In this document: in pieces, positions 25,736-36,549 of the stretch
How the letters are laid out: every line of letters starts with the position of its first letter
Position numbering within the stretch: position 1 is the first letter of the stretch
Assembly: GCA_963969495.1 (NCBI GenBank)
Contig: OZ018317.1
Coordinates: 28,166,503-28,230,502 of the forward strand
From: Ceratothoa steindachneri
Taxonomy: Eukaryota > Arthropoda > Malacostraca > Isopoda > Cymothoidae
Length of the DNA: 64,000 nt
Direction: 5' to 3'
Notes under the pieces: model-generated
The model's database searches: none
What the model was told of the DNA's origin: nothing
Seen by the model: only the letters and a program-made list of their open reading frames with translations
Position numbers and translations under genes: made by a program

Positions 25736-26640
25736 CCAACTCCAGGGAACACGGCAATCTCAGACTAGATTGAGACTAACTAAGCTTTAATTTCAACCAG
25801 AGTATTTCCATTTTACGTTTATTTCCCTACTTTCTTTACGAGTCTTTTTCGAAATTTAGTCATGGCTGGCGCCTAATATAAAGGATAGTTACCGACCAGC
25901 TTTCGTCCACTCAGTCCTGCTCTAGGCCCAGGGGAGGGATCAACCCTCTCCCTCTTGTTTATAGAGGGGGGGAGGTATTTAGCATGTCTTCTTTCTTCGC
26001 CGGCATTTATCCTTCTATGTTCTCCCCATAATCCCTATCCCCCGCGAGAGAGCGTCAGGTGTAACATGCAAACCATGATGCAAGTTATATTAGGAGGAAT
26101 GCCTGCCCTACAAGCCCCAACCCCCCCAAAAGGGTTCTATCTCGAACCTGAGTATCCGCATTGGAAGCTGTGGCTATAGATATGTATATCTTCGACAGAT
26201 TTCCACTTCCCACATCTTCACTATTTGATTTACATATATCTCCTTATAAACTGGAAGATGCTCTCGTTTGTTTCGTTTTAAATGTTGAAAAAAAAGGATT
26301 CATAGGAGTAAAGCACACGAGAAAATAATATCACATATTATTATGAATATGAAGTAAGCAAGCAAATAATCAAATAATATCACAGGAATTTTTATAGAAA
26401 TAAATAAATAGATAATCGATTGTGTGCAGTGAATAAGTGCTTTATTGATATTAGAATCTCTTTAGTTTCCTGTGTCATTTATTAGCATTAGGTTGCTAAG
26501 AAATTGATCTCGTTTTTAGGACACATAAAAATATGCTTCTTGGATTTATCTAAATTATTACAAATGCTTTTTTTAACTGTTTTAAAATAACTTTAGTAAT
26601 GTTTAGGCATTTTTTACGCTATATTGCAGTCTTGAAACAA
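25736..26640. other. No gene recognised
   Basis: Contains a short GC-rich island (about 25900-26170) that opens a 74-codon frame without known motifs. The remainder is AT-rich and non-coding. Confidence 0.45.
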
Positions 26641-27100
26641 CGCCTCAACGTAGGAAAAGTCCACAAAAATTGTATTTTAAGGTTAACATGAAGTCTTCAG
26701 GACAACGTTTACAACGTGCGACTATTTTTTTTTCATTTCTAACTCATCGTATACTTTCAATAAATTCAACGTTTAAGAGAAATTCTTGTAGAAAAAAAGA
26801 GTCCTTCAGTGGTCAACCACACGGGTGTCATATCGTCCTTAATGACAATACACGCCCACACATACACACTTTGACCCACCAAGAAATATTGTGCTAGGAT
26901 GTGAAGAACGTTCTCATTCTCAATATTCACAGGTTAAGTTCACTAAGGTCTTTTACGAGATGGAAAATAATATAAAATCTTAATTTCTCCAAAACAGAAT
27001 CAATTCTTCAAGAAATAAATCCACTGCTTAGCTAAACGAAGATAGAACATTGCCACAAATGATGGAAATTACTTTTGATGAATTAATGAATTTTTGAAAT
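26640..27100 (+). pseudogene. mariner (DD34D-like) transposase fragment
   Basis: The reading GCHIVLNDNTRPHIHTLTHQ (about 26825-26885) matches the second catalytic motif of mariner (G-V-L-HDNARPH-A--T--K), with His changed to Asn before the Asp. About 190 bp downstream, ATNDGNYF in another frame resembles the C-terminal NNGDYF of these transposases. Upstream, QRRKSPQKLYFKVN fits poorly. Heavily decayed. Confidence 0.5.
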
Positions 27101-28600
27101 ATTAACAAAAATGATTTTCCTTTTTTATAAAAATGACATTAAATTCTTAAATTACATTAAATGACATTAAATTCTTCTTTTCATCCTAATATTCCTGCTT
27201 GTTCCCTTCCGCTTGATTCCTCCCTGAACGCGCAATGCCCAGGTGACGTCATTTTGAACAAGTCTGCAAATAAAGTCCCGAAGCCGCCTCTCATCGCCCG
27301 TAAAATGGAGATGAATGAAGATGATAGGGGTGATGTGGAAAGAGGGTCTTCCTTCTCTTGGCATTTCAACCAGCACAAGTTTTAATTTGTTTTGGAACAC
27401 CAGTAGTCACTGCGACTCTCTTGATCTTCTCTGCGGAAGCCAGCGGGCTCTGAGGAAGAGGGGTGTAGGGGGCGAGTGCCGTAGGCTGTTTGGTCCAATC
27501 TTAAGTCCAGAGACGTCGAAGGGAGAAGTTGGCGGCGAGGAAATGGAGCGAATGCGAGATAGCTGCCTTGGGGCGCTTTTCTCGAGCGAGGCTCCAAAGA
27601 GTCCCGAACAGATGAAGGGGGGGGGGGAGTAACACAAGGAGTTACAAAGAAAAGCGGTACCTAAAAGATCCTGCGAGCCATCCCGAAAAGTACCGTATCG
27701 GAAAAGGCTTAACATACTTAGCACTCTATAAAGTATAGATAAGATGGCGCCCCTTTCACCCAGAGGTGGAAAAGTGAAACGACCTAGACATCTCGATCTT
27801 TTCGCTAAATTTGTTCATCTATCAATCTACCTTATTCAGTTGCTCTTTGAACTGAATGATGCCTTCGCTGTTTCCTACCGCAACATACCTCAAGGTGTAA
27901 TTTTTTAACCAATTTCTAGTAAGTTCGTCACCATACCAAGTCCGAACCTGCATCAAATTAATTCAACTTCCACCCGTGGTTCAGAATCCAATTCGGATTT
28001 AGGAGATAGGGAATAGGGCATCTTTCTACGATTTATATCTTCAAAACCCCGAAGACTCTTGAACACTTTTATCATTTCATCGGACAGTCACCGGGTCTCG
28101 AGCAAGGGAAGACCTTCAAGAGAGGTCCGATATTTCCTATTTTAAATCATCGAAAGACTTGCATCCTCTCCCAAACGATCATGTCCTTTCGAAAGCATGG
28201 ATCCAGCACTGTAAAACACATTCTATAGGAGGTCCCATAAACAATTTATAGACTACAACATCCTTATTGCTGAAGTTGAATTCTATCCTAATGTACACTA
28301 ACACAAGTTCGGCCTTCTTCTTACCCCTCAACGCACTGCTTGGAGAACTTGAAGTCTTCGCTAATCAACCAGTCTCAAGTCCTTCTTCACTTTGGTTGAT
28401 TCTAATTGTTTTGGTTTTAACGTGTAATGTAACTCTAGAATTACGTGCCTAGTATTCGTTCCTTTTCACCTTTCCAACTGGAAAGGCTCTGCCACACGTT
28501 CGAACACTCGTCTACCCAACATGGGTTAGTTCAAATCCTTCATCTATGAAGTGTAGAGTCGTCCCTAAACTTAGTATTTCTGTTCACCCAATCTTTTACC
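27101..28600. other. No gene recognised; GC-richer segment
   Basis: Positions 27200-27730 are GC-richer than the surroundings, and overlapping 70-105-codon frames are open on both strands, a pattern expected from composition alone. No domain motif was seen. A short poly-G run lies at 27618-27626. Confidence 0.4.
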
Positions 28601-28790
28601 TCTAATTCACAACAAGAAAGAGAAAAAAAAGATGTGGAGACAAGATAGAGAAAAAGAGACGGCAGCCATATTGAGAGAAAAGGAGAGACAGACTGACAGA
28701 AAGAGGGTTAGAGACAAACAGCTAGACATTTCGAGAGAGAGAAAGACTAACAGACAGACAAAAGGACTCTCTCGCTGTATTCGCCTGTGC
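28601..28790. repeat. Purine-rich (GA) low-complexity tract
   Basis: Strongly A/G-rich on this strand with AGAGA and AGACAGA words. The open frames through it (Arg/Lys/Glu-rich or Phe/Ser-rich) are compositional. Confidence 0.6.
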
Positions 28791-29070
28791 GTCAATTGGT
28801 ATGTACGTAAGTCACCCTTTCTGCCTAAATATTGTTATCTCCTCATTGCTCTATATTTCGGACTCCTATTTTACTATATCCTGTCTACATATGTCTGCAC
28901 TTATAAATTTCTTTATTTGTCTGCTGTTTTTACCCGAAGTGGGAAAGGCATAACACTGAAATTGGTTTCCTCTCATGAGTACACAGATTATGTACATCTT
29001 ACACATTTTCACTTCCCCTTACTTAACTTCTCTCTTCACGATAACATTCTATTTTTTATTTAATATGAGA

Positions 29071-29312
<242 letters not shown>

Positions 29313-29360
29313 GTACCTAGTGATTTAATTTCTATTGTAAAAGGTTGTGTTTATCAATGC

Positions 29361-31032
29361 TTGGCTAAGCCTGTCCACCTCAATTATCCCCTTCGTTTTC
29401 GTCGTGCTTTATCGAATCTTCGAAAAAATGATTCCCTCCATATCACTAAGGCCGATAAATCTGGTAATATCCTAATCATGGATAAAAATTCCTATCTTAA
29501 TAAAATGAATGTAATGCTTAATGACCAAGATACTTACCTACCTGTATTAAAAGACCCCACTCTTCAAGGTATTCAAGGTAACAGTGACTTCCATAAAAAT
29601 GTACGGCGATTACTTAAAAACTTTTTCTGATTTAATTTCAAAATTCAAGTCTAGTAACGCTACCCTCCCTTATTTGTACGGCTTAGTTAAAACTCACAAA
29701 CAAAATTTCCCATTACACCCTATTATAAGTTCTATTGGGTCTGTTTCATATTCCCTGTCTAAATGGCTTACTTCATTTCTTACTCCACTAGTTGGTTCCA
29801 TTTCTCATTCTCATGTCAATAATAGTTACGACCTTAATGCTATTCATTATTCTAATGATTTTACTCTTCTTAGTTTTGATGTTTGTTCATTATTTACCAA
29901 AGTACCCGGTGAAGATCTTTTCGATTTCCTTAATGATCATTTGCAAAATTATGACTTGCCAGTACCCGTTACTACTTTCATGAACCTCATTTCCCTTTGT
30001 ATCAAAAACTAAGTTTTCGTTCGAAAGTAAATATTTCCGCCAAAAATTCGGATTAGCCATGGGTAATTGTCTTTCACCTGTCCTTTCTAACTTATATATG
30101 GAGTTTTTCAAACAAACTTCTTCCTACTATCCTTGACGCCCCAATCGTTTGGTACAAGTATATTGATGATGTCATTTGCTTGTAGCCTAATCACAAAGAT
30201 GTTAATGTTTTTTTTACCAGACTCAATTATCTCGTCCCTTCAATTAAATTTACCCACGAGATGGAAAATAATAGAACCCTTCCCTTTCTTGATCTTCTTA
30301 TTCATAGAACTCATATAGGTTTTAAATACTCTATCTTTCGTAAGCCTACTAATCCAAATTTTTATATTCATTTTTACTCTTCTCACAGCCCTAAAGTTAA
30401 ACGTTCTGTTTTTTCTTATATGTTTCTACGGGCATTACGAGTTGTGAGCCCGAAATATATGGATTTGGAATTTTCCAATATCTTTGAAATTGATCATAAA
30501 CTTTGTTACCCTTACCCGCTTCCTTAAAACTGTCTTTCTTCTGCTAAAAAGACATTTTATCAAACTGTCCCTACTCTCCATTTTAATAGTAATAACATTT
30601 TAGTTCTACCTTTTTATCTTTGTTTTAGTGATCTTTCCCGTCTTTTGAATAACTTTAACATTTCTGTTGCTTTTAAATATGAGATGACCATTAAGAATTT
30701 ATTAGTAAATAATAATTATAATAGTTTGGAGGGGGTGGAGTTTATTCAGTTGAGTGTTCTGGTTGCCTAAGTAAATATTATGGACAAACAGGTAAACAAC
30801 TTTCTGTTTGCATAAATCAACATAAATATAATGTCCGAAGAGGGATCATCTAATTAACTGGAACTCGGCAAAATTTATTTATCGTTCCAATGACCCTATA
30901 AAAAGTAATATCCTTGAATGTGCTTTTATAAGCCAATGTTGTAATTTTAACCTTTCCCCTGGCTTATATAAAATAGATGCTATAATTGAAAGACTAATAC
31001 TTAAAGAAATTAGTTCTGTCTTTTGTCTTTAG
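29361..31032 (+). pseudogene. Penelope-like element PLE-1, full-length but broken
   Basis: RT plus GIY-YIG retroelement in several frames. In order I read the pre-RT block RFRRALSNLRKNDSLHITKA with DKSGNILIMDKNSYLNKM (29390-29500), GLVKTHKQNFPLHPIIS (about 29675-29730), LLSFDVCSLFTKVPGEDL (catalytic Asp A, about 29868-29920), FGLAMGNCLSPVLSN (about 30045-30090) and the YIDD box WYKYIDDVI (about 30150-30175). After those come NRTLPFLDLLIHRTHIGFKY and a thumb with FRKPTNPNFYIHFY. Near the end a decayed GIY-YIG reads SGCLSKYYGQTGKQLSVCIN (about 30750-30815). Stops and frame changes occur at 29630, 30010 and later. Inverted end repeats flank it on both sides. Confidence 0.85.
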
Positions 31033-31308
31033 TTTTTTATATACAATCTTTAGTTATGTGGCCCCAATTTTTATTTTTAAATTGTCACTATTCTGTTATG
31101 TACATTGTATTTTCCCAACTCTTTCGCTCCTCGTGTATTATAATCTCCCTCTTTAGGCTATTTCCATTTCTTTTAATCTCTTACCCTTTCCGTCTCCTCA
31201 GTTTGACCTTACTACCTGCTTTTTGTAATTCTTAATGTGAATCTTTACCTTACCCCATCCGTCTTCTTCATTGGTGATTTCTTGTTTTTGAGGCGGTCTT
31301 TCATACTC

Positions 31309-31433
31309 TTCTTTCGTATATATACCTCTAATATAATATTATTTCTTGTAGTTATCCAATATAAGGAACTTAATGAAGTTCGAAAGTACTTGGAAACACC
31401 ATTTCATTTTTTCCTGCGGGACATTGCATTCAT
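31309..31433 (+). repeat. PLE-1 right arm (3' end)
   Basis: Pairs with 29189-29312. After it come TTTGCTACCCACACG and GATACTTTGTGAGTTTTTCA, a conserved boundary, then (TA)n. Confidence 0.9.
31355..31387 (+). ncRNA. Hammerhead-like motif, PLE-1 right arm (box decayed)
   Basis: The hairpin GAACTT/AAGTTC, the GAA and the AGTACT palindrome with following T are intact, but the first box reads AATATAA. Comparison with the left arm shows the box was TTGATAA, so this copy should be inactive. Confidence 0.5.
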
Positions 31434-31473
31434 TTGCTACCCACACGTGATACTTTGTGAGTTTTTCATTTCA

Positions 31474-31477
31474 TATA

Positions 31478-31548
<71 letters not shown>
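31474..31548. repeat. (TA)n microsatellite at PLE-1 3' end
   Basis: About 75 bp of TA with one TT interruption. It follows the conserved GATACTTTGTGAG boundary. Confidence 0.97.
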
Positions 31549-31550
<2 letters not shown>

Positions 31551-31892
31551 AACAATAGAGTCTGGCTGTTCTGTTTATCTCATAACCTTTCCATCTGTCG
31601 GTCAATATCTGCCATCTCTTCCTATCAGTCTGCCTGTATTCCTTCGCTATACGTCTGTATCTCTATTTGTGTGTCAGTCTCCTTCCCGTTAAAGAGCATC
31701 TCCCTTCTGCTCCGCGATTGTTTTAATAATGGGTTTACTTTCCAAATTTCCTTTTGTTGCTTTGCCTTTCAACCATTAGCGTCTTAATGGAGGAAAATGG
31801 AAGACGTCGTTCTTCAGTTCAAAAGATTCAGAAATCGACAAAAATGGAACAAAATTGAAACTTGGGCTGTCAATGCTTTACTTACTGGAATG

Positions 31893-31894
<2 letters not shown>

Positions 31895-31972
<78 letters not shown>
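31895..31972. repeat. (TA)n microsatellite left of PLE-2
   Basis: About 78 bp of TA, separated by about 31 bp from the PLE-2 left arm. Confidence 0.98.
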
Positions 31973-31976
<4 letters not shown>

Positions 31977-32003
31977 AAAATGAATGCAATATCGCAAAAA
32001 AAG

Positions 32004-32227
32004 ATGAGGAATTAAACCACATTCTCCGAAGACAATTTAATTCAGGACAGTTTCGGTGTATCTCACACCCTTTTTCAACCGACACTGGATAGAAAATATG
32101 AGAAAAGTGCTTACATACATAAACAGGGTCAGGTCGTGAAAGATCCCCTCTTTTTCCCCCAATTCCCTACTTGAGGCTAATCAGGGAGGGGGTTAGGCCT
32201 AAACATATTGAAGGGCTGACATTTCAC
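32004..32227 (-). repeat. PLE-2 left inverted arm
   Basis: Reverse complement of 33385-33610 over about 224 bp with few differences. It shares GGCTAATCAGGGAGGGGGTT, CAATATGTT-type sequence and the hammerhead-like hairpin. The arm ends exactly where RT homology begins at 32228. Confidence 0.93.
32051..32080 (-). ncRNA. Hammerhead-like motif, PLE-2 left arm
   Basis: On the minus strand: TTGAAAA box, two spacer nucleotides, stem GGTGT/ACACC, then GAA with AC-t-GT and C (a two-pair stem III with one loop base). Stem I is four pairs (CTGG against CTGA, including a G-U). The cleavage triplet would be GTC. Confidence 0.55.
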
Positions 32228-33357
32228 TCTTTGTTTACCAAAGTTCCGGTTGACCAAACCATGGGCCTTCTGCGGGAAATCATGTCTAGACTTAATTTGG
32301 ATCTTCCCATTTCTACGAGTAAATTTATCGATTTAGTTGAATTTTGTCTCTCTGACAATGTGTTTCGAGTAAATAATGAGTTTTATAGACAAATATTTGG
32401 CCTTAGCATGGGAAATAGTTTATCTCCGATATTGGCATGTCTCTTCATGGAATATTTTGAGACTTAACTCCTTCCCACAATTTCTCCCCCTAACTTTATA
32501 TGGTTAAGGTACATTGACGATGTATTTTCTGTATGGCCTAATGGCCATGATTTTGATAACTTTTTGATAATTTGAATAATTTGCATGTCTCCATCAAATT
32601 TAAATATGAATTGGAATATGATAATAGATTACCCTTTTTAGATGTCCTCATTAATAAAGATCACCATGAATTAAAACTTGACGTTTATAAGAAACCAACC
32701 CACTCGAATGCCTATATACATTATTTTTCGTTTCAGGATAATACTGTTAAAAAATCGGTAATTTCTAATCTTTTCCTTAGAGCATATAAAATATGTCATC
32801 CTTCCTATTTAGATGAGGAAATTGTCATTATCAGGACCATTTTTTCTAATTTGCATTACCCCGATTGGTTCATATCGTCTGCCCATTTTTCAGCTAGGAA
32901 AACATTCTATGGTAATAAGCCTTCCCGCACTAATGAATTCAACAAATGTATAACATTGTCATTTAATAATAAATTAAATAGTTTAAAGAACATATTTGGA
33001 AAAGCGGGTATTAATCTAGCATTTAAATATAATAATTCCTTAAACCAATTGATGATTGCCAGAAAACCCAAAGAACATCATAACATAAGAGTATATGCTA
33101 TAGCATGCAACGATTGCCATAAAGTTTATATAGGGGAAACGGGGAGAAATCTAGACAAGAGATTGTACGAACACAAAAGAGATATTAGAGTGGGCAGCGA
33201 AAGCAGTGGAATATTTTGCCATGTTAGAGACTTGAATCATTCGATCGATTTCAATGGAAGTAAAATGGTATTTAAATCGGCTAACTATGTTAAGAGAAGA
33301 ATAGTAGAATCGAGCTTGATATCGTCAGTTCCTAATTTAAATCTATCTGAGAGGTAA
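32228..33357 (+). pseudogene. Penelope-like element PLE-2, 5'-truncated
   Basis: Starts inside RT at the first catalytic region (SLFTKVPVDQTMGLLREIMS, with the upstream Asp lost). It then has FGLSMGNSLSPILACLFMEY, a stop after FET at 32464, and the catalytic WLRYIDDVFSVWPNG in another frame (about 32500-32545). From 32572 a 261-codon frame runs intact: RLPFLDVLINKDHHELKLDV, the thumb YKKPTHSNAYIHYFS, the GIY-YIG linker IACNDCHKVYIGETGRNLDK with RLYEHKRDIRVG, and the tail ESSLISSVPNLNLSER. The GIY-YIG Arg (R in ETGRNLDKRL) and the later His/Glu are present. So the endonuclease half is intact and the RT half is broken. Confidence 0.9.
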
Positions 33358-33384
33358 TTTTCTTTAAAGCAAATAAACAAAATA

Positions 33385-33605
33385 GTGAAATGTCAGCCCT
33401 TCAATATGTTTAGGCCTAACCCCCTCCCTGATTAGCCTCAAGTAGGGGATTGGGGGGAAAAAGAGGGGATCTTTCACGACCTGACCCTGTGTTATGTATG
33501 TAAGCACTTTTCTCATATTTTCTATCCAGTGTCAGTTGAAAAAGGGTGTGAAATACACCGAAATTGTTCTGAATTAAATTGTCTTCGGAGAATGTGGTTC
33601 GATTC

Positions 33606-33610
<5 letters not shown>
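33385..33610 (+). repeat. PLE-2 right arm (3' end)
   Basis: Begins about 30 bp after the ORF stop and ends directly at (TA)n. Pairs with 32004-32227. Confidence 0.93.
33535..33565 (+). ncRNA. Hammerhead-like motif, PLE-2 right arm
   Basis: TTGAAAA box, two spacer nucleotides, stem GGTGT/ACACC with a GAAA-type loop, then GAAATTGTT. Relative to the left-arm copy, a G-to-A change before the box turns a stem-I wobble into a Watson-Crick pair, which supports stem I. The stem III bases have drifted (ATTGT instead of ACTGT). Confidence 0.5.

Positions 33611-33698
<88 letters not shown>
33609..33698. repeat. (TA)n microsatellite shared by PLE-2 and a PLE palindrome
   Basis: About 90 bp of TA. The PLE-2 3' end lies on the left and the palindrome of PLE ends on the right. 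Confidence 0.98.
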
Positions 33699-33701
<3 letters not shown>

Positions 33702-33866
33702 CAACAAAGCCCATGGGGAAAATTAATACGAGGATTCCAAGAACTTTCGAACTTTATTTAGAGTTATTTATCATTCCTTGATAAAGAACTTGAAATAAAG
33801 TTCGAAAGTACTTGGAATCCTCGTATTAATTTTCCCTGTGGGCCTTGTTGCATTTATTGCTTACTC
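33699..33866. repeat. ORF-less palindrome of two PLE ends
   Basis: Arms 33700-33763 and 33792-33855 are near-perfect inverted copies (GAGGATTCCAAGAACTTTCG against CGAAAGTACTTGGAATCCTC) with about 28 bp between. Each arm is the 3' end of the family also seen at 5757-5870. No coding sequence lies between them, so this is either a fold-back deletion product or a tail-to-tail junction. Confidence 0.85.
33776..33809 (+). ncRNA. Hammerhead-like motif in PLE palindrome
   Basis: TTGATAA, one nucleotide (A), stem GAACTT/AAGTTC, GAA, palindrome AGTACT, then T. Stem I is five pairs (ATTCC against GGAAT). This is the best-preserved member of the TTGATAA family. The left arm carries part of a second, inverted copy (GAAAGTTCTTGG on the minus strand) whose palindrome is mutated. 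Confidence 0.6.
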
Positions 33867-33887
33867 ACGCGATACTTTGTGAGTTTT

Positions 33888-33889
<2 letters not shown>

Positions 33890-33983
<94 letters not shown>
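33890..33983. repeat. (CA)n-(TA)n compound microsatellite
   Basis: Follows GATACTTTGTGAGTTTTCCA. It has the same composition and order as the tract at 5876-6000. Confidence 0.97.
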
Positions 33984-33986
<3 letters not shown>

Positions 33987-34519
33987 CGGCAGCAAAGTGA
34001 AAGTATGATTCCAAGCTCTTTCGCCTTGATTCATAGGATGAATTCAAGAGAGAAGGCAAAAGCTTTTAATGGAGAAAAAGGGGCGAAGACAGCCTTCAAT
34101 GCAGGAAGGTTTTGCTATTTGGGGATTTAATAAAGTTAATAGTCAAAGGATCAAGAGAAAACAAACCAGAATTCATATTAAAATACGGAACGGCTTCTTT
34201 ACAAACGCTTAAAGGAATTTTCTGGTGACATAGTTACTTAAAAGCAAGTTATTTGGCACTTTCCTAGTTAATCAAATGACTAGAAAGGGGGCAAATGCAT
34301 AAATGAAGAACTTTGGTCGTTACAACAATCGGTATTGGATTGATGTCTGTCCAATATAACTTTTATGGAAATCTCTACATTTGATTTTATAAATAACGCC
34401 TGTTTTAGCCGCGGAGGTTTTGGCAAGTATTTGGTACAAAGTGGAATCATATTTGAATAAAACATTGATATCGTATTGTTTAAGAATGCGGGGGAGCACT
34501 TAAAGGACTGATTAAAGGG

Positions 34520-34520
<1 letters not shown>

Positions 34521-34583
<63 letters not shown>
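34521..34583. repeat. (TA)n microsatellite
   Basis: About 60 bp of TA with one GT interruption, 43 bp upstream of a hammerhead-like motif. Confidence 0.95.
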
Positions 34584-34587
<4 letters not shown>

Positions 34588-34626
34588 AACATATAGAAAG
34601 CTAGGCATACCTTATTCTTTTCCACT

Positions 34627-34660
34627 CTGAAGATGTGATGCGTGGTAATTACGAAACGTC
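34627..34660 (+). ncRNA. Hammerhead-like motif (canonical CTGAAGA box)
   Basis: CTGAAGA, one nucleotide (T), stem GTGAT/ATTAC with an eight-base loop, GAA, palindrome ACGT, then C. All invariant hammerhead core bases (C3 U4 G5 A6 G8 A9, G12 A13 A14) are present, and the cleavage triplet is GTC. Stem I is weak (one pair). The downstream sequence AATAAATC...AAACTCAGTGAAC resembles what follows the motif at 52674 and is probably another PLE leader. No coding region remains nearby. Confidence 0.6.
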
Positions 34661-34969
34661 AACGTCAGCTCACCATGAATAAATCTATATTAAAAGTTTG
34701 TTTTTATCAACAACTAAAGAAACTCAGTGAACTTTCCAAAGGATATTTCGCCAACTGGAGTTATAATCTCTAAAATATATTAAACTGAAAGCTGAGAATA
34801 AATTTTACCCTAATACTGGTTCACCCCCCCCAAGAAACGGGCCCCAACTTTCGAAAGGGATCATTTCTAAATTTTCTGCAAGGATTGAATGAAATTTTGG
34901 TGATAACTAGTTTATTGTGTTTAAAAACATCATATCAAAACGTGAGTCTTTGGACTTTTCTTCTTTATT

Positions 34970-35570
34970 CTAGATAGAGCACGTGTTCGAATGACCTCCG
35001 TTTAGCATTTCTTGAAGCGCAGCACAAAGTTGTCCATGACGTCCTTACAAACTGACCGACTAATGGGTCTTATTTTCTCCCTGATGCCTTCCTTGAGTTC
35101 CGGGATGGTCCTGGGACTCCCTGTGTACACTCTATTTTTAAGGTAGCCCCAGAGAAATAAATCTTGGCGCTATGGTCTGGGCTGTGAGGTGCCCACTCAA
35201 AATCAATCTTGAGACTGATCACACGGCCACCAGAGTTCTCGGGACAGGTTTGAGGTGTGAGATCTTGATCTATCTTGCTGGAACCAGAACTTTCCCAGAA
35301 GCGGCGGGAACAGGGTCTGCAGCTCACTCTTGAAAGTTTTGAGGACATTAACATACTCCTCATTGGTGACTGTCACTGTCACGCCAGATTCTTCGAAGAA
35401 GAATGGTCTGATGATGCTTCTGGCTGAGATTGCAGTGCAAAACGTGCACTTAGGAGAGTGCAGGGGCTTAGTGGCTACCTCATTTGGAAGTGAGCTTCAT
35501 CTCAGGTCAAAAGAAAGGTTAAGGAAAGTTGGGGTGTAGCAGAATAAGGTAGAAGGGCGACCACGTGCCC
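34970..35570 (-). pseudogene. mariner/IS630-like transposase pseudogene C
   Basis: Antisense fragments in order: CTFCTAISARSIIRPFFFEE (second catalytic region leader, about 35450-35395), SGVTVTVTNEEYVNVLKTFK (35390-35330), GKFWFQQDRSRSHTSNLS (about 35300-35245; normally WFQQDGA-AHT, so the catalytic Asp is present), a shifted SPDLSP..FLWGYLKNRVYT (about 35190-35120) and SPRTIPELKEGIREKIRP (35115-35060). The end reads DNFVLRFKKC and NGGHS. Stops and frameshifts throughout. Confidence 0.8.
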
Positions 35571-36500
35571 TTCTGTACCCACGTAGTCATCAGATCACCG
35601 CATGGATCTTTGATCAGCACGGTTGAACCAGGGTGAGGGTGCAGCCTACGTCGTTATCACACACCGGCTGTATTTGCTTAGGGACCGATTTCATCGTCTC
35701 CCATGGCCGCCTTTCAGCCCACATTCCTGCCTTCCGTTATAAGATCAAAGTTCGTCGAACATTCCACGCCAACGATATCACAATTCCCCCCACCGAAAGA
35801 GTCACTGACTTTTCCTTAAAATCGCACGTGTGTGTGGAGGCGGCCGCCAAAGCCACCAAAATCCACCTCACCAGGCGTCTATATAATCCTTCGATTCATT
35901 TTAGTAAGGAGCACTGATAGACTTCCCACCTACCACCGCGAACGAGTTTAAGGACGCTCGCCTCTCCCCGCGATCGGAGACATCGGCGATTTCGATATAA
36001 GAACGAAGGCTAAATCGACATCCGTGAACTCTGCCATAGTCAATCGGCAAGTATCTGACGAGGATTCCCATCTCTGAAGGCCATCTACGAGTGCGCCCTC
36101 ATCTGAAGCGAAAGGTAACCCGACCTCTCCCTTCGCAGTCATCGTATCCGAACTGGCCCTTTCCTGCAACGAGCACGTGAGCAATTGTAACCATTGCCAC
36201 CTGTAGATTAATCTAGAATCTGGCTTACCCAATTGATCCATTCTTTGTGCGTGCGCCCCGGTTTAAAATCCCCCTTTAAATCACCGACCTGAATCCGACC
36301 TCCTTACTCTCCTAATTAACCCCCATGTATCTCGCGTAAACATTTAACTAAGTCTGTGAGACCATTCCCTTTAAACCCAATATTTGCTTATATTTAAATA
36401 TTATTTTGTTACTAGTAAAATATATTTTTGTCATTGTCTTTCTTTTGCAATCCAAATGCGTACTAGTTACATGTTAATCTTTGGCAACTTGTACTCTGAA
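35571..36500. other. GC-richer segment with one unexplained ORF
   Basis: A 94-codon frame (35633-35917, +) has a C-rich third position late in the frame (IHLTRRLYNPSIHFSKEH at its end) and looks more gene-like than its neighbours, but I recognise no family. An antisense 97-codon frame at 35948-36241 is equally anonymous. They could be the end of a retroelement gag or a host exon. Confidence 0.3.
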
Positions 36501-36549
36501 ATATTTCTTTTAAAAAGGACCCTACCTAGTTAATAATAAACCATTCTTA

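Noticed and set aside
27315..27724. Overlapping 105-codon frames on both strands as a gene
   Set aside because: Open on both strands because of GC-rich composition, with no domain motif or convincing codon pattern.
28632..29063. 143-codon frame through the purine-rich tract
   Set aside because: Arg/Lys/Glu residues come from low-complexity GA sequence, and the rest is hydrophobic from AT-rich DNA. No motif.
31023..31692. Hydrophobic frames as membrane proteins
   Set aside because: They lie in the PLE-1 3' UTR and arm and run into (TA)n. Phe/Leu/Ile content follows from T-rich sequence.
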